From a virus, in the IMG/VR virus record IMGVR_UViG_3300025437_000056, positions 1 through 24,473 of that record: DNA of 24,473 nucleotides, one strand, 5' to 3'. Positions 6,453 to 15,332 of the stretch are shown here, one piece after another. The notes under the pieces are model-generated. The model was not told where the DNA came from. It made no database searches and worked only from the letters and a program-made list of their open reading frames with translations. Every line of letters starts with the position of its first letter. The stretch's first letter is position 1. Position numbers and translations under genes: made by a program.

Positions 6453-8690
6453 TTAGTTGAATCCAATAATTGAAAGAGTGGCAACTACAATAGTTCCTTG
6501 CGTTACACCACCGAAAGAAGCCTGACCGGAAATGGTGATGTTTCCGGTCCCCTGAGAGGTAAAGAGGTATTGATTTGAGTTTGTTATTAATCCGCCAGCA
6601 AATGTTGTTGATTGCATTGCTGGGGTGCTAGTCGTACCATTTGTAATAGCGGTAGACAAAACACGCGTTACGGTGTCGTTGTTTCTACCGCTAAGAGTAA
6701 AGGCAACCAGATAATTGTTGTAACCTGCAACGGTTTGAGAAATTACGGTTCCTATCGAACCGTTCACAATACTTCCGCTTGTAACGTTGGCCGGTTGGAA
6801 AACGCCCAAAACGTTTGTTGCGTTGGAAAGATTTACAGCCGAGGGCGTTCCGAGGTTTGGCGTTGTCAACGTAGGACTTGTGGAACGAACCAGCGAGCCG
6901 GTTCCATTTGTGCTCGAGGCTGAGAACGTAACGTTGCCGGGGGTCGTGTAACTAACCGTAATGTCTGAAGAGCCTGCAAGGGATTGAATCGTTGAAGCCC
7001 AGGAGCCGGTTGTGCCGGTCGTTTCTACAACACCCATCCAGTATGCGTACGGTTGAATAGTAATTGCAACGCCGCCAGCGGCAGAGTCAATTGTTTGACT
7101 TGCGCCATTTGGATAAACCAAGATTGAATAATTATTTGCGTTGTCAATAATTACAAACTGACCCAACGTAGTAATTGCCGGAAGCGTTACGGCTTGCCCC
7201 GACGCGGTTGCGTTAACAACGTTGTATTGCGCTGAAAGAGTAGGCCCCTTGCCAGTTGAGGAAGAGACGGTTGCTTCGGTAAAAGCAATTGTGCTATTCC
7301 AAAGGCCGTTTGTAACAGTGCCCGTTGTGACAATTGAAGAGGAGCCTACTGCCGGTGCAGCGCCAAGGTTTGTTAGAGCGGCGCTTGCGGTTGAGGCGCC
7401 CGTTCCACCAGCGACCACCGGAGTTGTGCCGTATGAAAGGTTTTCAGCGTACCAGTTGGTGCTTCCATCGTAAACAAAGGAAATGCTAGTTCCAGGGTTA
7501 ACGGTAATAGACGTTGCACCAGCAAAAGAACCGTAAAGGTGAAAAGATTGGCCCGAGTAAGCAGAGATTGTTACAACAAAGTTGGTGTTGTTGTAAAAAT
7601 CAGTTTTTGAACCAGACGTTGCAACGTTTGGCCAAGTGTAGGATTGCGCCGTGCTTCCCGCATACATGTTGTACTGGTTTGCAATAATTGACTGAGAGCC
7701 AGTCGTCAAAATATTTGGGAATGCAATGTTTTGACCAGTTGTTGAGGTCAACAAAGTTGAAGAAGCCGGAATTGTTGTGCCGTTTACCGACGTTGTTGAG
7801 CCAAGGGTTGTAGGAATGTCCGATGCAGAAAGCGTTGTTCCTGCGGTTACGCGCCCCTTTGCGTCTGTTGTGACCTTTGTGTACGTGCCCTGTGTGCCGG
7901 TTGCAATCAAAGCGGGTGCCGTTGATGTTCCAGTGAGGTCGCCCGCTAATTGAATAACGCCCTGCGCGCCCGTAGTTGCGGCTGTAATGGTTTGCGGAGT
8001 GGAGGCACCTTGGTATCCTTGAGGGCCTTGAGAGCCGGTTGGGCCCTGCGAACCCGTTGAACCTTGAGGGCCCTGCACGGTTGCGCCTTGGACACCTTGA
8101 GTTCCTTGGGTTCCCTGTGAGCCGGTTGCGCCCTGTGAGCCGGTTGCGCCCTGCGAGCCGGTCGACCCTTGAGCGCCCTGTGCGCCAGTAGAACCTTGCG
8201 GGCCGGTTGCGCCCTGATAACCCTGCGGACCCTGAACTGCAACGGCAGACGAGTATTGAGGGCCGGCAGCGCCGGAGGTCATAATCAAACCTCTGGTTGA
8301 TGTTCCGGGCACAACGGTAATCCAAGTAGAGCCGCTGTAGTAAGAAATAGAAGGGTTGGTGTAAGTGGTATTGACCCAAACCTGACCAGGGAAAGCCACG
8401 GTTGGGGCTGTTGTGCCTACGTAAACGGAGTCGGCGCCCAAATTGACCCACGAAGTTCCGTTGTAGTAATTAAGGCCGTAACTTGCAGATGTTGCCAGCG
8501 CGCACCACCAGAATTCACCGCCAGTGCTGTTTACTGAAGGCGTTGGCGTTGAGCCGTCCGAAGTCGTGGCCCAAAGCGGAACGTTGCTGTCAATAAAGTT
8601 GGCAACGCTCTGAATGTCAGAGGCAACGTTTGCCGTGTCGCTTGAAACCGGGTATGGAACCTGGGCCCGCGTTGTCTTTCCACTTGACAT
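6453..8690 (-). CDS. Collagen-repeat tail fibre protein
   Basis: 745 residues. The ATG overlaps the gpI-like stop as TAATG. Residues 1-150 form a Trp- and Tyr-rich head that probably anchors to the baseplate. Residues about 153-228 are a Gly-X-Y block (GPQGYQG, GSTGSQG, with one GATVQ break). Next comes the [12 protein letters not shown]...[19 protein letters not shown] region, a very common phage fibre motif, and then several beta-rich spacer domains, one with VVAGGTGAS. The last 120 residues are probably the tip, with no chaperone-type ending visible. The gene follows gpI directly, the usual place of the main fibre. The function is host recognition; the receptor is unknown. Confidence 0.85.
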   Translation of the reverse strand: MSSGKTTRAQVPYPVSSDTANVASDIQSVANFIDSNVPLWATTSDGSTPTPSVNSTGGEFWWCALATSASYGLNYYNGTSWVNLGADSVYVGTTAPTVAFPGQVWVNTTYTNPSISYYSGSTWITVVPGTSTRGLIMTSGAAGPQYSSAVAVQGPQGYQGATGPQGSTGAQGAQGSTGSQGATGSQGATGSQGTQGTQGVQGATVQGPQGSTGSQGPTGSQGPQGYQGASTPQTITAATTGAQGVIQLAGDLTGTSTAPALIATGTQGTYTKVTTDAKGRVTAGTTLSASDIPTTLGSTTSVNGTTIPASSTLLTSTTGQNIAFPNILTTGSQSIIANQYNMYAGSTAQSYTWPNVATSGSKTDFYNNTNFVVTISAYSGQSFHLYGSFAGATSITVNPGTSISFVYDGSTNWYAENLSYGTTPVVAGGTGASTASAALTNLGAAPAVGSSSIVTTGTVTNGLWNSTIAFTEATVSSSTGKGPTLSAQYNVVNATASGQAVTLPAITTLGQFVIIDNANNYSILVYPNGASQTIDSAAGGVAITIQPYAYWMGVVETTGTTGSWASTIQSLAGSSDITVSYTTPGNVTFSASSTNGTGSLVRSTSPTLTTPNLGTPSAVNLSNATNVLGVFQPANVTSGSIVNGSIGTVISQTVAGYNNYLVAFTLSGRNNDTVTRVLSTAITNGTTSTPAMQSTTFAGGLITNSNQYLFTSQGTGNITISGQASFGGVTQGTIVVATLSIIGFN
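8006..8233 (-). repeat. Collagen-like Gly-X-Y array in the central fibre
   Basis: About 76 residues of GPQ, GSQ, GST, GAT and GTQ triplets with one register break (GATVQG). It begins after AVAVQ and ends in GYQGASTPQ. It resembles the arrays of the left fibre in wording but not in exact DNA. Confidence 0.85.
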
Positions 8691-9958
8691 TAGTATCCTC
8701 CTACGAAGATTTGCATTCCGGCAGGCCGGTAACGATAGATAAAGTTGATGTACGGTGAGTTGTTACTTGCAACGGTGCTGCCCTGAAGGTCAAAGTAAAG
8801 ACCACCAATGCTTGTAAGATACGTTTGAAGTGACGAGTACGTTGAAGAAGCGCCACCGGCATCAGCCGTCAAAGTCTGATACGACTGTGACGAAAAATAA
8901 ATAGATGGAAGCAAGATTGTCATTGCATTAAAACTGTTTGAATACGGCTCTTTGAGCGCACAAGCGCCTTGTTGGCTTGTAACTGTTGTTCCCGTTGCTG
9001 AATTTGTGACCGTAAATTGCGTTGCAGTTGCCGACGCCACCGTAACGTTTGTAAGGTTAAACGCTGTTGTAGACAATCCCGAGATGGTTACAACTTGACC
9101 CGCAATAAGAGAGTTGGCACACGTGTAAGTTACTGTTGTGCCGTTTGCAGAAGCGCCCGTAATTGCGTACGAGGTTGATTGCGTGTTTTCCATGATGATT
9201 ACTTGCGACTCAGACAACTGAGAAACGCTTGAAACCAACTGGGAGTTAATTACCTGAATCAACTGTTGCGTAATTGCTTCGGCGGTTGCCCGATTAAAAC
9301 CACCAAGGGAGTTAATCGTTTGGACAATCTGCTGACGGCTCATGGTTGTGTCAGATGGGATTGAAGCGCCTACAAATTGAGCAAGCCAAGGCAGGGCGTA
9401 GTTTGGGCAACGTTGAATGTCAACCGCTTGAGACCAGCCGGGAGCGCCGGCCCAGTCCTGAAGGTAAACGCTTCCGTCTGCTCCTGTGCTTGCGGGCCAG
9501 GATAGGCCGGCGCCGCCCGTAGGATAGTTGCGCGTAACACCCGTAAAGGTGATTGTTGGCGCGTTCCAATCACTGTATCCGGCGGGGACCGAAATTGTTT
9601 CAACGGCGCCAGTAAGCGAATTGACCAACTCTAAAAGAATTGGTTGATTTGTTGGGAACACATACCAAGTGCTGTCTGTTCCAAAAATTGTAATTGTTGT
9701 GTCGCCGGGTGCAAGAGGGTTTGCAATTTGAACGTCTGTGATTTCGTACGTTGCATAAGCACCAAAGTTTGCTTCAACGTGAATGCCTTGACCGACATTG
9801 TTTCTAGTCAGAATGTCAAGTTGGTCAAGTTGCGACGCGGCGCCGTAAATAAAGTACCAAAGAGCGTAACCATTTTGCGCGTCTTGGTCTTGGATAAATT
9901 GCGGCACCGTGTTATAAATCGACTGGGTGTTGTAACTATTCGGTAAGGTTACCGTCAT
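8690..9958 (-). CDS. Tail protein I-like baseplate protein with inserted beta module
   Basis: 422 residues. The N-terminal helix [20 protein letters not shown] and the central stretch [15 protein letters not shown] (about 184-198) followed by [22 protein letters not shown] are typical of the gpI baseplate family, which links gpJ to the fibre. It is longer than simple gpI proteins, owing to a beta domain at about 80-150 and a second one at about 262-332 ([24 protein letters not shown]). That second module, in which a 'GTxVTYT...GxxVTISG' phrase recurs in actinophage-type proteins, looks inserted just before the C-terminal part. The gene lies between gpJ-like and fibre, the standard place. Confidence 0.75.
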   Translation of the reverse strand: MTVTLPNSYNTQSIYNTVPQFIQDQDAQNGYALWYFIYGAASQLDQLDILTRNNVGQGIHVEANFGAYATYEITDVQIANPLAPGDTTITIFGTDSTWYVFPTNQPILLELVNSLTGAVETISVPAGYSDWNAPTITFTGVTRNYPTGGAGLSWPASTGADGSVYLQDWAGAPGWSQAVDIQRCPNYALPWLAQFVGASIPSDTTMSRQQIVQTINSLGGFNRATAEAITQQLIQVINSQLVSSVSQLSESQVIIMENTQSTSYAITGASANGTTVTYTCANSLIAGQVVTISGLSTTAFNLTNVTVASATATQFTVTNSATGTTVTSQQGACALKEPYSNSFNAMTILLPSIYFSSQSYQTLTADAGGASSTYSSLQTYLTSIGGLYFDLQGSTVASNNSPYINFIYRYRPAGMQIFVGGY

Positions 9959-9960
9959 AA

Positions 9961-12630
9961 TTAAAGTCCAGTAAACGTGTTGCTTGTATTGGCATAAACC
10001 GTTCCGGCAATTGCGTTAGCAATTGGAAGAGGAGCGATTCCGGAAAGCGGGACCGTTGTGGTCAAGTAGGCTCCGCCGGTTGGGTATGAAGTTCTGGCGC
10101 TTACGGTAACAACGTTTGATACGCCTTCAACAGAACCAATGATTGTGGCAAGGTCCATAATGTTTACCGACGTTGCGGCTCCATTCCAATATGGCGGCGT
10201 GTTTGTTCCACCAGCCCAGTTAGCGGGGCTTAGGAACAAACGAATAGCGGCGGTAACCGAAGACTGCACTGACGTTGTTGTGTAAGCCGGCGAAACGTAA
10301 ATAGTGTACTGAACGTCAATTGGAATGTAATTGGGGTTAATCGTGTTAACCGTAAAGTTTGTCTCGCGACGGGTTGCAAGGTAGGCAGAGAGGCTTTGGG
10401 CGATTGAAGGAACAACCGGCAAACCATTTGCATCAACGGGCACAACAGAAACGGTGCGAGGGTAGTTAAACGTGTTGGGGTTGTAGAGTCCACCTGGCGT
10501 CCATGTGTAGTTGTACTGGTTGAGCGCCGGAAGCGTTGTCAATGTGTACGAGCCAGAGACAACTGCAACGTTTGAAACAATAACGCTCGAACCCAATGGC
10601 ACGTTGAGGCCGGCTCCAAAGATAATGTTAACCTGAACGTCAGCCGCAGATGAAAGCGTAAACGTAATTGGAAGCGTCACCGTGGCCGCAGCCGCAGGGC
10701 TAACAGTAGCAAGAACGGCAGATGTGGCAACGTTGACAACTTGAATCGTAATGTTGCTGTACGTTGTGCCGGTCACGTAATTGGCGTTAACGGTCGCAAA
10801 CAACGTGTACGTGCGCGTGGTTGCCGTGGTGTCAGAAACGACGTGCGACAAATTAAAGATTTGCGAACTTACCGTAAGGGCGGAGCCGAGTGCGGAGCCG
10901 GTTCCCTGGTACTGAACTCCCGTTCCCGGCAATATGACAGTACCATTTGGGTTGCTCCAGGACGAGCCGTACCCACCGCTGAATTCGTAGTCAAGGAAGG
11001 TGGCGTCAGGAATAAAGTTGTAGTCACTGTTTGTTAGCGTTTGACTTTGAGCGGAAGAAAGGTCAACCTGAACCTCATTAAGCGACACGTAAGTAACTTC
11101 GTGCGTCTTGCTTGTTTCCGTTGTGGAAAAAGCAATGTACATTTGAATGTTTGTTACGTATGGACGTGGAGCGTTAGGGTTGGTTGCCGAATAAATTGTT
11201 GGCACACCGGGGTCAAAAGCAAGCACGTTTGCAGAGTTTGCGTTTGTTGAGGGAATGTTGCAGCAAACAACTTTTGAGTTTGACGTGTAGGTGTAAAGGG
11301 AATCGTCAAACTGTGGCAATGAAGAAAACGCGCGCGTCGAACCGTCAATGTAAGTGGCAAGAGCCACAATGTACGGGCGCTCTGTTGCCGTTGTTGCCGG
11401 CGCGGAACCAGCAGCCTTGATGACGGCGGCGGCTTGGTACCAATAAGAGTTTGCGTACAGACCCGTAGCGGCAGGTGCCGACGCACCTTGAAGCAAGGTT
11501 GCGGTTGCGCTTGTTGAGTGAGCGTACTGCATTGGGGCGGCCAGCGTCAATGTTTGCGCACCACCGGAAGCGGCTGAAACGGCTGTTGCAATTACAATTT
11601 CATTGCCGTTTGTGCTGTCGGAAATCAAGAAAAGGTCTGGCGCTGAAGAACTTGCAGTTGTGTGCAAAGCGGTTGTCGTCAACTTTATTGAAGACGCACC
11701 TGCCGTTGTTGCGGTGTTTACTGCAAGCCCGCTTGGAAGCGCGGTTGACGTACTTGTAAATTGCAAGTAGTTTGACGGCGAAGTTCCGGGGGTCGATATA
11801 GATGGAACAGTTGTTGTTCCGTCACCAACAACACCCCAGCCAGAGGGGGCGGAACCAGAAGTCGATGCTGTTGTAAAGTTTGCGTTAGCGGCAGAGAAAA
11901 GATTGGTCAAAGAGTTGAAGCCATCAAATGCCTGCGCACGGTAAATGCCGGATACGTTTTGAGCAAACAACGCGTAGTCGCTGGGCGTAATTGGGCGGGG
12001 CGCAAGAAGTTGCAATTCTGCCGTCAAACGGCTCAAGAATGAATCTGTTGTCTCTGGGTCAGTGCCCGCTACAAGGTTTGAGTTTGTTGCAGGGGTTGCC
12101 GTAACCACAACGCTAGAGATGTTGGGGTTTTGAGTTTGCAGTTGCAAGAATGCGCCAACGGAGTTAAAACTTGAAAAGTTCTGAATGTTGTAAGCGGTGC
12201 CTGGGGTTACTGCTTCAACAAGAACGTTGGTAAGCGCGTTTGTCCCCGCTGCAATTGTAATGCTATTTACAAGTTGAAACTGGTAAGAAGCGCCGGAAAA
12301 GAAGAGGCCGACAACGGTTCCGGCGGCAATTTGGTATCCACCGGTAGGGGCGTTGCTAACCAATGTCCATGTTGTGTAAAGTTGGTTTTGAAGGCCCGCA
12401 TTTGGTGTAATTCCGATAAGTGAACCGAAATATTGAAAGATAGATTTGGGGACGTCAGAAGCCACGTTAGCGGCCTCTGCGGCCATTGAGGCAAACTGTT
12501 CCAGAAGAAGAACTTCAAGGTTGCCTTCACGCGGCACCCAGCCGGGAACGTTGGCAGCAATTGAGGCAAGAGATTGCTGAACAAGTACGTCAGCCTCTGT
12601 TACGATGGGAATGTCAATGTAACCGCTCAT
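9961..12630 (-). CDS. Baseplate J-like protein with a very large central insertion
   Basis: 889 residues. The ATG overlaps the gp25-like stop as TAATG. The N-terminal part (1-240) has gpJ features: GNLEVLLLEQFASMAAEAANVASD, IAAGTVVGLFFSG, TDPETTDSFLSRL and PITPSDYALFAQNVSGIYRAQAF. The family C-terminal part resumes at about 723 (VSVVPVDANGLPVVPSIAQ, RRETNFTVN, VNIMDLATIIGSVEGVSNV). Between them lie about 475 residues of Ser/Thr-rich beta domains, including a module at 303-382 (SIKLTTT...NEIVIATAVSA...AHSTSA) and a jelly-roll-like region. Usual gpJ is roughly 300-500 residues. It should form the baseplate periphery that triggers sheath contraction. The insert may add host or glycan binding. 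Confidence 0.82.
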   Translation of the reverse strand: MSGYIDIPIVTEADVLVQQSLASIAANVPGWVPREGNLEVLLLEQFASMAAEAANVASDVPKSIFQYFGSLIGITPNAGLQNQLYTTWTLVSNAPTGGYQIAAGTVVGLFFSGASYQFQLVNSITIAAGTNALTNVLVEAVTPGTAYNIQNFSSFNSVGAFLQLQTQNPNISSVVVTATPATNSNLVAGTDPETTDSFLSRLTAELQLLAPRPITPSDYALFAQNVSGIYRAQAFDGFNSLTNLFSAANANFTTASTSGSAPSGWGVVGDGTTTVPSISTPGTSPSNYLQFTSTSTALPSGLAVNTATTAGASSIKLTTTALHTTASSSAPDLFLISDSTNGNEIVIATAVSAASGGAQTLTLAAPMQYAHSTSATATLLQGASAPAATGLYANSYWYQAAAVIKAAGSAPATTATERPYIVALATYIDGSTRAFSSLPQFDDSLYTYTSNSKVVCCNIPSTNANSANVLAFDPGVPTIYSATNPNAPRPYVTNIQMYIAFSTTETSKTHEVTYVSLNEVQVDLSSAQSQTLTNSDYNFIPDATFLDYEFSGGYGSSWSNPNGTVILPGTGVQYQGTGSALGSALTVSSQIFNLSHVVSDTTATTRTYTLFATVNANYVTGTTYSNITIQVVNVATSAVLATVSPAAAATVTLPITFTLSSAADVQVNIIFGAGLNVPLGSSVIVSNVAVVSGSYTLTTLPALNQYNYTWTPGGLYNPNTFNYPRTVSVVPVDANGLPVVPSIAQSLSAYLATRRETNFTVNTINPNYIPIDVQYTIYVSPAYTTTSVQSSVTAAIRLFLSPANWAGGTNTPPYWNGAATSVNIMDLATIIGSVEGVSNVVTVSARTSYPTGGAYLTTTVPLSGIAPLPIANAIAGTVYANTSNTFTGL

Positions 12631-13301
12631 TATTTATTTCCTAAACTGCTGGTGATGGCAACGCCCACAGAGGCAACGTTTTGGTCGTTATATTTTACAG
12701 AAACCCTTGCGTTGGCTCGAGGTTCCCATTGATTGATTGCGTCTTGGATTTCAATAGCATTTACGTCGGCAAATGTAGGGTCTTGAATGCCAAAGTCCGG
12801 GAGCATTGTTCGTTCGCCAACCAAAGCACCCACAACCATTGCAACAGAGGCAGAGATTTCTTCGTAAGAATCTTGCGGGTTCATGGCGATTTGACCAAAG
12901 GGGTCAAGTGTAATGCCATTCTGAAAATGCGGCGGCCCAAAAACCGGATTAACGGGAGGGGGGAAAGAAGAGACGTTTAATGCGTCGCTTTCTGCACCGG
13001 TTGAGTCAACATGGATAATACTAAATGCCACCGAAAGCGGGGGGCTTGTAAGAGACGGGAACTGATAAAAGTAAGAAGTCATTGGGGCCGCAAGCGAATA
13101 CGACGCTTGACCAGTTTGTCTTACGACGTTTGCCCCAAGAGTTGTAACAAGCGACCACGTTGGAACCATTTGGTTGACGTTTTGCAATACATAAACTTCG
13201 TACAAAGAACCGGTCGTAGCATCATCTGCCGCGGTCCAATTAAGTTGAACGCCTTTGCCTTCAACCCACGTTTCTGTAAGTTCTGTAATTGCGTCAGCCA
13301 T
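12630..13301 (-). CDS. gp25-like baseplate wedge protein fused to an FN3-like domain
   Basis: 223 residues, ribosome site AGGAA. The C-terminal half (about 125-223) matches gp25/GPW: ITLDPFGQIAMN, then GERTMLPDFGIQDPTF, IQDAINQWEPRANARVSV and VGVAITSSL. The Gly-Glu-Arg and Pro-Asp-Phe-Gly positions are typical of the family, which nucleates sheath assembly on the baseplate. The N-terminal half (about 1-115) is a fibronectin-III-like beta domain (VQLNWTAADD, YEVYVLQ, FSIIHVDSTGAES). A canonical gp25 is about 100-140 residues, so this is a fusion. It precedes gpJ, as usual. Confidence 0.82.
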   Translation of the reverse strand: MADAITELTETWVEGKGVQLNWTAADDATTGSLYEVYVLQNVNQMVPTWSLVTTLGANVVRQTGQASYSLAAPMTSYFYQFPSLTSPPLSVAFSIIHVDSTGAESDALNVSSFPPPVNPVFGPPHFQNGITLDPFGQIAMNPQDSYEEISASVAMVVGALVGERTMLPDFGIQDPTFADVNAIEIQDAINQWEPRANARVSVKYNDQNVASVGVAITSSLGNK

Positions 13302-13302
13302 T

Positions 13303-14544
13303 TTAGATTCCTAGTCTGCCCCCCTGGCGTGGCCCCTCCTTAATAGCAATAAGGTTGGCGCAGACGTAAGGGATATTGTGTGTTTTGTGCCACTCTGAAG
13401 GGAAGTGTGTAAAGAGTTGGCTTACTTGAAAGTTTACTTTAATTTCTGGGACGTAACGACGGTAATTGTCGTCAACCCAATACCAGAAACTATTTTCATT
13501 GTAAAACGCAACATGCGTTGGGTCTTGGTAGGCGCCCCGTCCGTCGGTGCTGGGTGTAAGGCTTACAACCATGCCACCATGAGCAAGAACGCGGTAAAAC
13601 TCATTCCACAAACGAATCTTGTCGGCAATGTGTTCGCAAAAGTCAACAGCACGAATAACGCCTACTGAGTTGTCTTCGAGTTCGCCCAAAACGTTGAAAA
13701 TGTCACCGACGTAATAAGCGGGTTCGTGCAAGTCTACGGTTTTGTATCCCGGCGCGGGGTTGTGCGCACCGCCCAAGTCCAAAGCGAGAAGCCCGTTGTC
13801 TTCAGACCACTTTAAAAGAAGGGACTGAATGTTTTGAGAGTGCAGACGAACGGTTTCCTCTTGAATGAAAACGTTGGTCTCTGGGTCTACTTGAGTGTTT
13901 TCCCCGTGAAGACGCTGGTAATACAAGCATTTTTCAATGTGATGAAACTTGCCTTGAAGGTAGAGCCGAGCCATAAGGTCTTGGTCATCAAGAACCTTGC
14001 GTGAATAATCGTATCCGCCTGCGGCGTCGTAAGCGGACTTTCGGAAAGCGCGCACGTGATTTGGAGCATACCAAATAAACGAAACGTTGTGGGGCGTGGG
14101 CTTCATGCCGGCACAAACGACGTGCTCTCCATCGGTGTAATAGTTCCAACCGTATGTTTGGTCAAACATGTGAGCGTGCGGTTTGCCGTCAACGTCAAGA
14201 TGAGCAAAGTCTGAATAAACAAAAACGGTTTCGGGGTCTCCGTTAAAAACCTTTTTAATTTCTTCTAGTGCCGTTGGTGCAAGCGTGTCATCGTGGTCTA
14301 ATTCGACCAAAATGGTGCCGGAGCAAAGGTCGACGGCGTGGCGCTTAAGCGCGCCTACAGAGCCGTTCATGTGGGGCTCGGCGTATGCTACCCGAACGCG
14401 GTCATCGTAATTTGGGCGCTCCCAATGGGCATCACCGTTGAGAAGAACCACCCATTCCCAATCTTGAATGGTTTGAGCCCTAATGCTTTCATAGGCTTCA
14501 TCAAGATATTTAGGATTGTGGCTCGGCGTAAATATTGAAATCAT
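13303..14544 (-). CDS. Glycosyltransferase family 2 / SAM methyltransferase fusion
   Basis: 413 residues with a GAGGGG ribosome site. Residues 1-235 are a GT-A glycosyltransferase: ISIFTPSHN start, WEWVVLLNGD, a metal-binding DHDD at 83-86 and a putative base region VLDDQDLMARL at about 184-194. Residues about 250-400 look like a class I SAM methyltransferase: ALDLGGAHNPAPGYKTVDLH (motif I and ribose-binding Asp), DNSVGVIRAVDFCEHI and FYRVLAHGGMVVSLTP. The fusion suggests a sugar transferred to a polymer or protein and then methylated. It is the only clearly non-structural enzyme among the baseplate genes and has its own upstream promoter. Substrates could be fibre or baseplate residues, or host surface glycans; this is inference. 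Confidence 0.82.
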   Translation of the reverse strand: MISIFTPSHNPKYLDEAYESIRAQTIQDWEWVVLLNGDAHWERPNYDDRVRVAYAEPHMNGSVGALKRHAVDLCSGTILVELDHDDTLAPTALEEIKKVFNGDPETVFVYSDFAHLDVDGKPHAHMFDQTYGWNYYTDGEHVVCAGMKPTPHNVSFIWYAPNHVRAFRKSAYDAAGGYDYSRKVLDDQDLMARLYLQGKFHHIEKCLYYQRLHGENTQVDPETNVFIQEETVRLHSQNIQSLLLKWSEDNGLLALDLGGAHNPAPGYKTVDLHEPAYYVGDIFNVLGELEDNSVGVIRAVDFCEHIADKIRLWNEFYRVLAHGGMVVSLTPSTDGRGAYQDPTHVAFYNENSFWYWVDDNYRRYVPEIKVNFQVSQLFTHFPSEWHKTHNIPYVCANLIAIKEGPRQGGRLGI

Positions 14545-14564
14545 GTCGTTCCCCTCAGAGCGGC

Positions 14565-14625
14565 AGTAAATGCCCCATTATAGAGACATAATACACCATA
14601 CAAGAAGAAAAATCAAGGATTTACT
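14565..14625. repeat. 7-base inverted repeat flanking the promoter
   Basis: agtaaat (14565-14571) and atttact (14619-14625) are perfect inverted copies that bracket both promoter candidates. They could be operator half-sites. A 7-base match across 47 bases could also be chance. Confidence 0.3.
14577..14616 (-). promoter_or_regulatory. Sigma70-like promoter before the GT-MTase gene
   Basis: In the 81-base gap (14545-14625), TTGATT (14611-14616) and TATTAT (14588-14593) are separated by exactly 17 bases. A second -10, TATAAT (14577-14582), has a weaker -35 TTGTAT (14598-14603) at 15 bases. The gap is clearly AT-richer than its neighbours. The ATG follows about 33 bases after TATAAT. Confidence 0.65.
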
Positions 14626-15330
14626 TTATCCAATTGGAAAAACAATCCCAGAAAGCCACGTTGCCGATGCGCTGGGAACAACGGTACCGTCAGTATTTAC
14701 CGTCACGTACGTGTAGCCAGACGTGCCAAAGTTTTGCGTCATAATTACCGTTGCGGCAGAAGGCCGGTATCCCGAAGGAAGAGTAAATGCCGTAGCGTTT
14801 GCGGAGCCGCCGGTTACGTTGCCCCGAAGGTATACAACATTGTTTAGTAGCCGATAAGCAGGAGCCGTTCCAGCAGAGCCAAAGCCATTAGAAAAAGAAG
14901 AAACGTTTGCCCAGCCACTATCGCCAACGGTTGATGGCGTCGCTCCCTGAGGGCCTTGGTAGCCCTGCAAGCCCTGAGAACCTTGCGCGCCTTGCGGGCC
15001 TTGTGGCCCTTGTGCGCCGCTACCATTTCCAAAGCCAAGAAATCCGTGAATGACCGGAACGTTTTGAGGTGTAAATGTAACGGTGCAAGACGTGCCGACC
15101 GGCGGAGCAACAGAACCCGGATACGGGACCGGACCCCATACTTGCGTGCCACTGTATGAGGGAATTGTAAAAGTCAAATTTCCAGCAGTGATTGAACCGT
15201 CTGTTACGGACGCGTCTGTCTGCACAACGGTGCCATAATACGTTCCTTCTGTCTGCCGCCCAGATGCAAAGATATTTCCTTGCCACTTCAACTGGTTTTG
15301 CATAAGAGTAAACGTGTCTTGACTTCTCAT
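14626..15330 (-). CDS. Spike or short fibre-like baseplate protein with collagen segment
   Basis: 234 residues from the ATG at 15330, just after the hub stop (15333-15335). The 15390 start of the longer frame would overlap the hub gene and add an unlikely 20-residue leader. Residues 1-100 form an N-terminal beta domain (LKWQGNIFASGRQTEGTYYG, SCTVTFTPQNVPVIHGFLG) that could be an OB-like spike base. A Gly-X-Gln block follows at about 104-130. The C-terminal domain (SSFSNGFGSAGTAPAYRLLNNVVYLRGNVTGG..., FTLPSGYRP) resembles receptor-binding ends of Gram-positive phage fibres. It lies after the hub, the position of a spike. A hybrid spike/fibre is my best reading. Confidence 0.62.
   Translation of the reverse strand: MRSQDTFTLMQNQLKWQGNIFASGRQTEGTYYGTVVQTDASVTDGSITAGNLTFTIPSYSGTQVWGPVPYPGSVAPPVGTSCTVTFTPQNVPVIHGFLGFGNGSGAQGPQGPQGAQGSQGLQGYQGPQGATPSTVGDSGWANVSSFSNGFGSAGTAPAYRLLNNVVYLRGNVTGGSANATAFTLPSGYRPSAATVIMTQNFGTSGYTYVTVNTDGTVVPSASATWLSGIVFPIG
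14942..15019 (-). repeat. Collagen-like Gly-X-Gln array in the spike-like protein
   Basis: About 26 residues: GAQGPQGPQGAQGSQG, then GLQGYQGPQG. It is the shortest of the five collagen arrays here and links the N-terminal beta domain to the C-terminal tip. Confidence 0.85.
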
Positions 15331-15332
15331 TG

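Noticed and set aside
7600-8451. 283-codon minus-strand frame with Arg/Asn-rich content
   Set aside because: Shadow of the central fibre gene; the fibre frame is longer, has known motifs and fits the TAATG junction.
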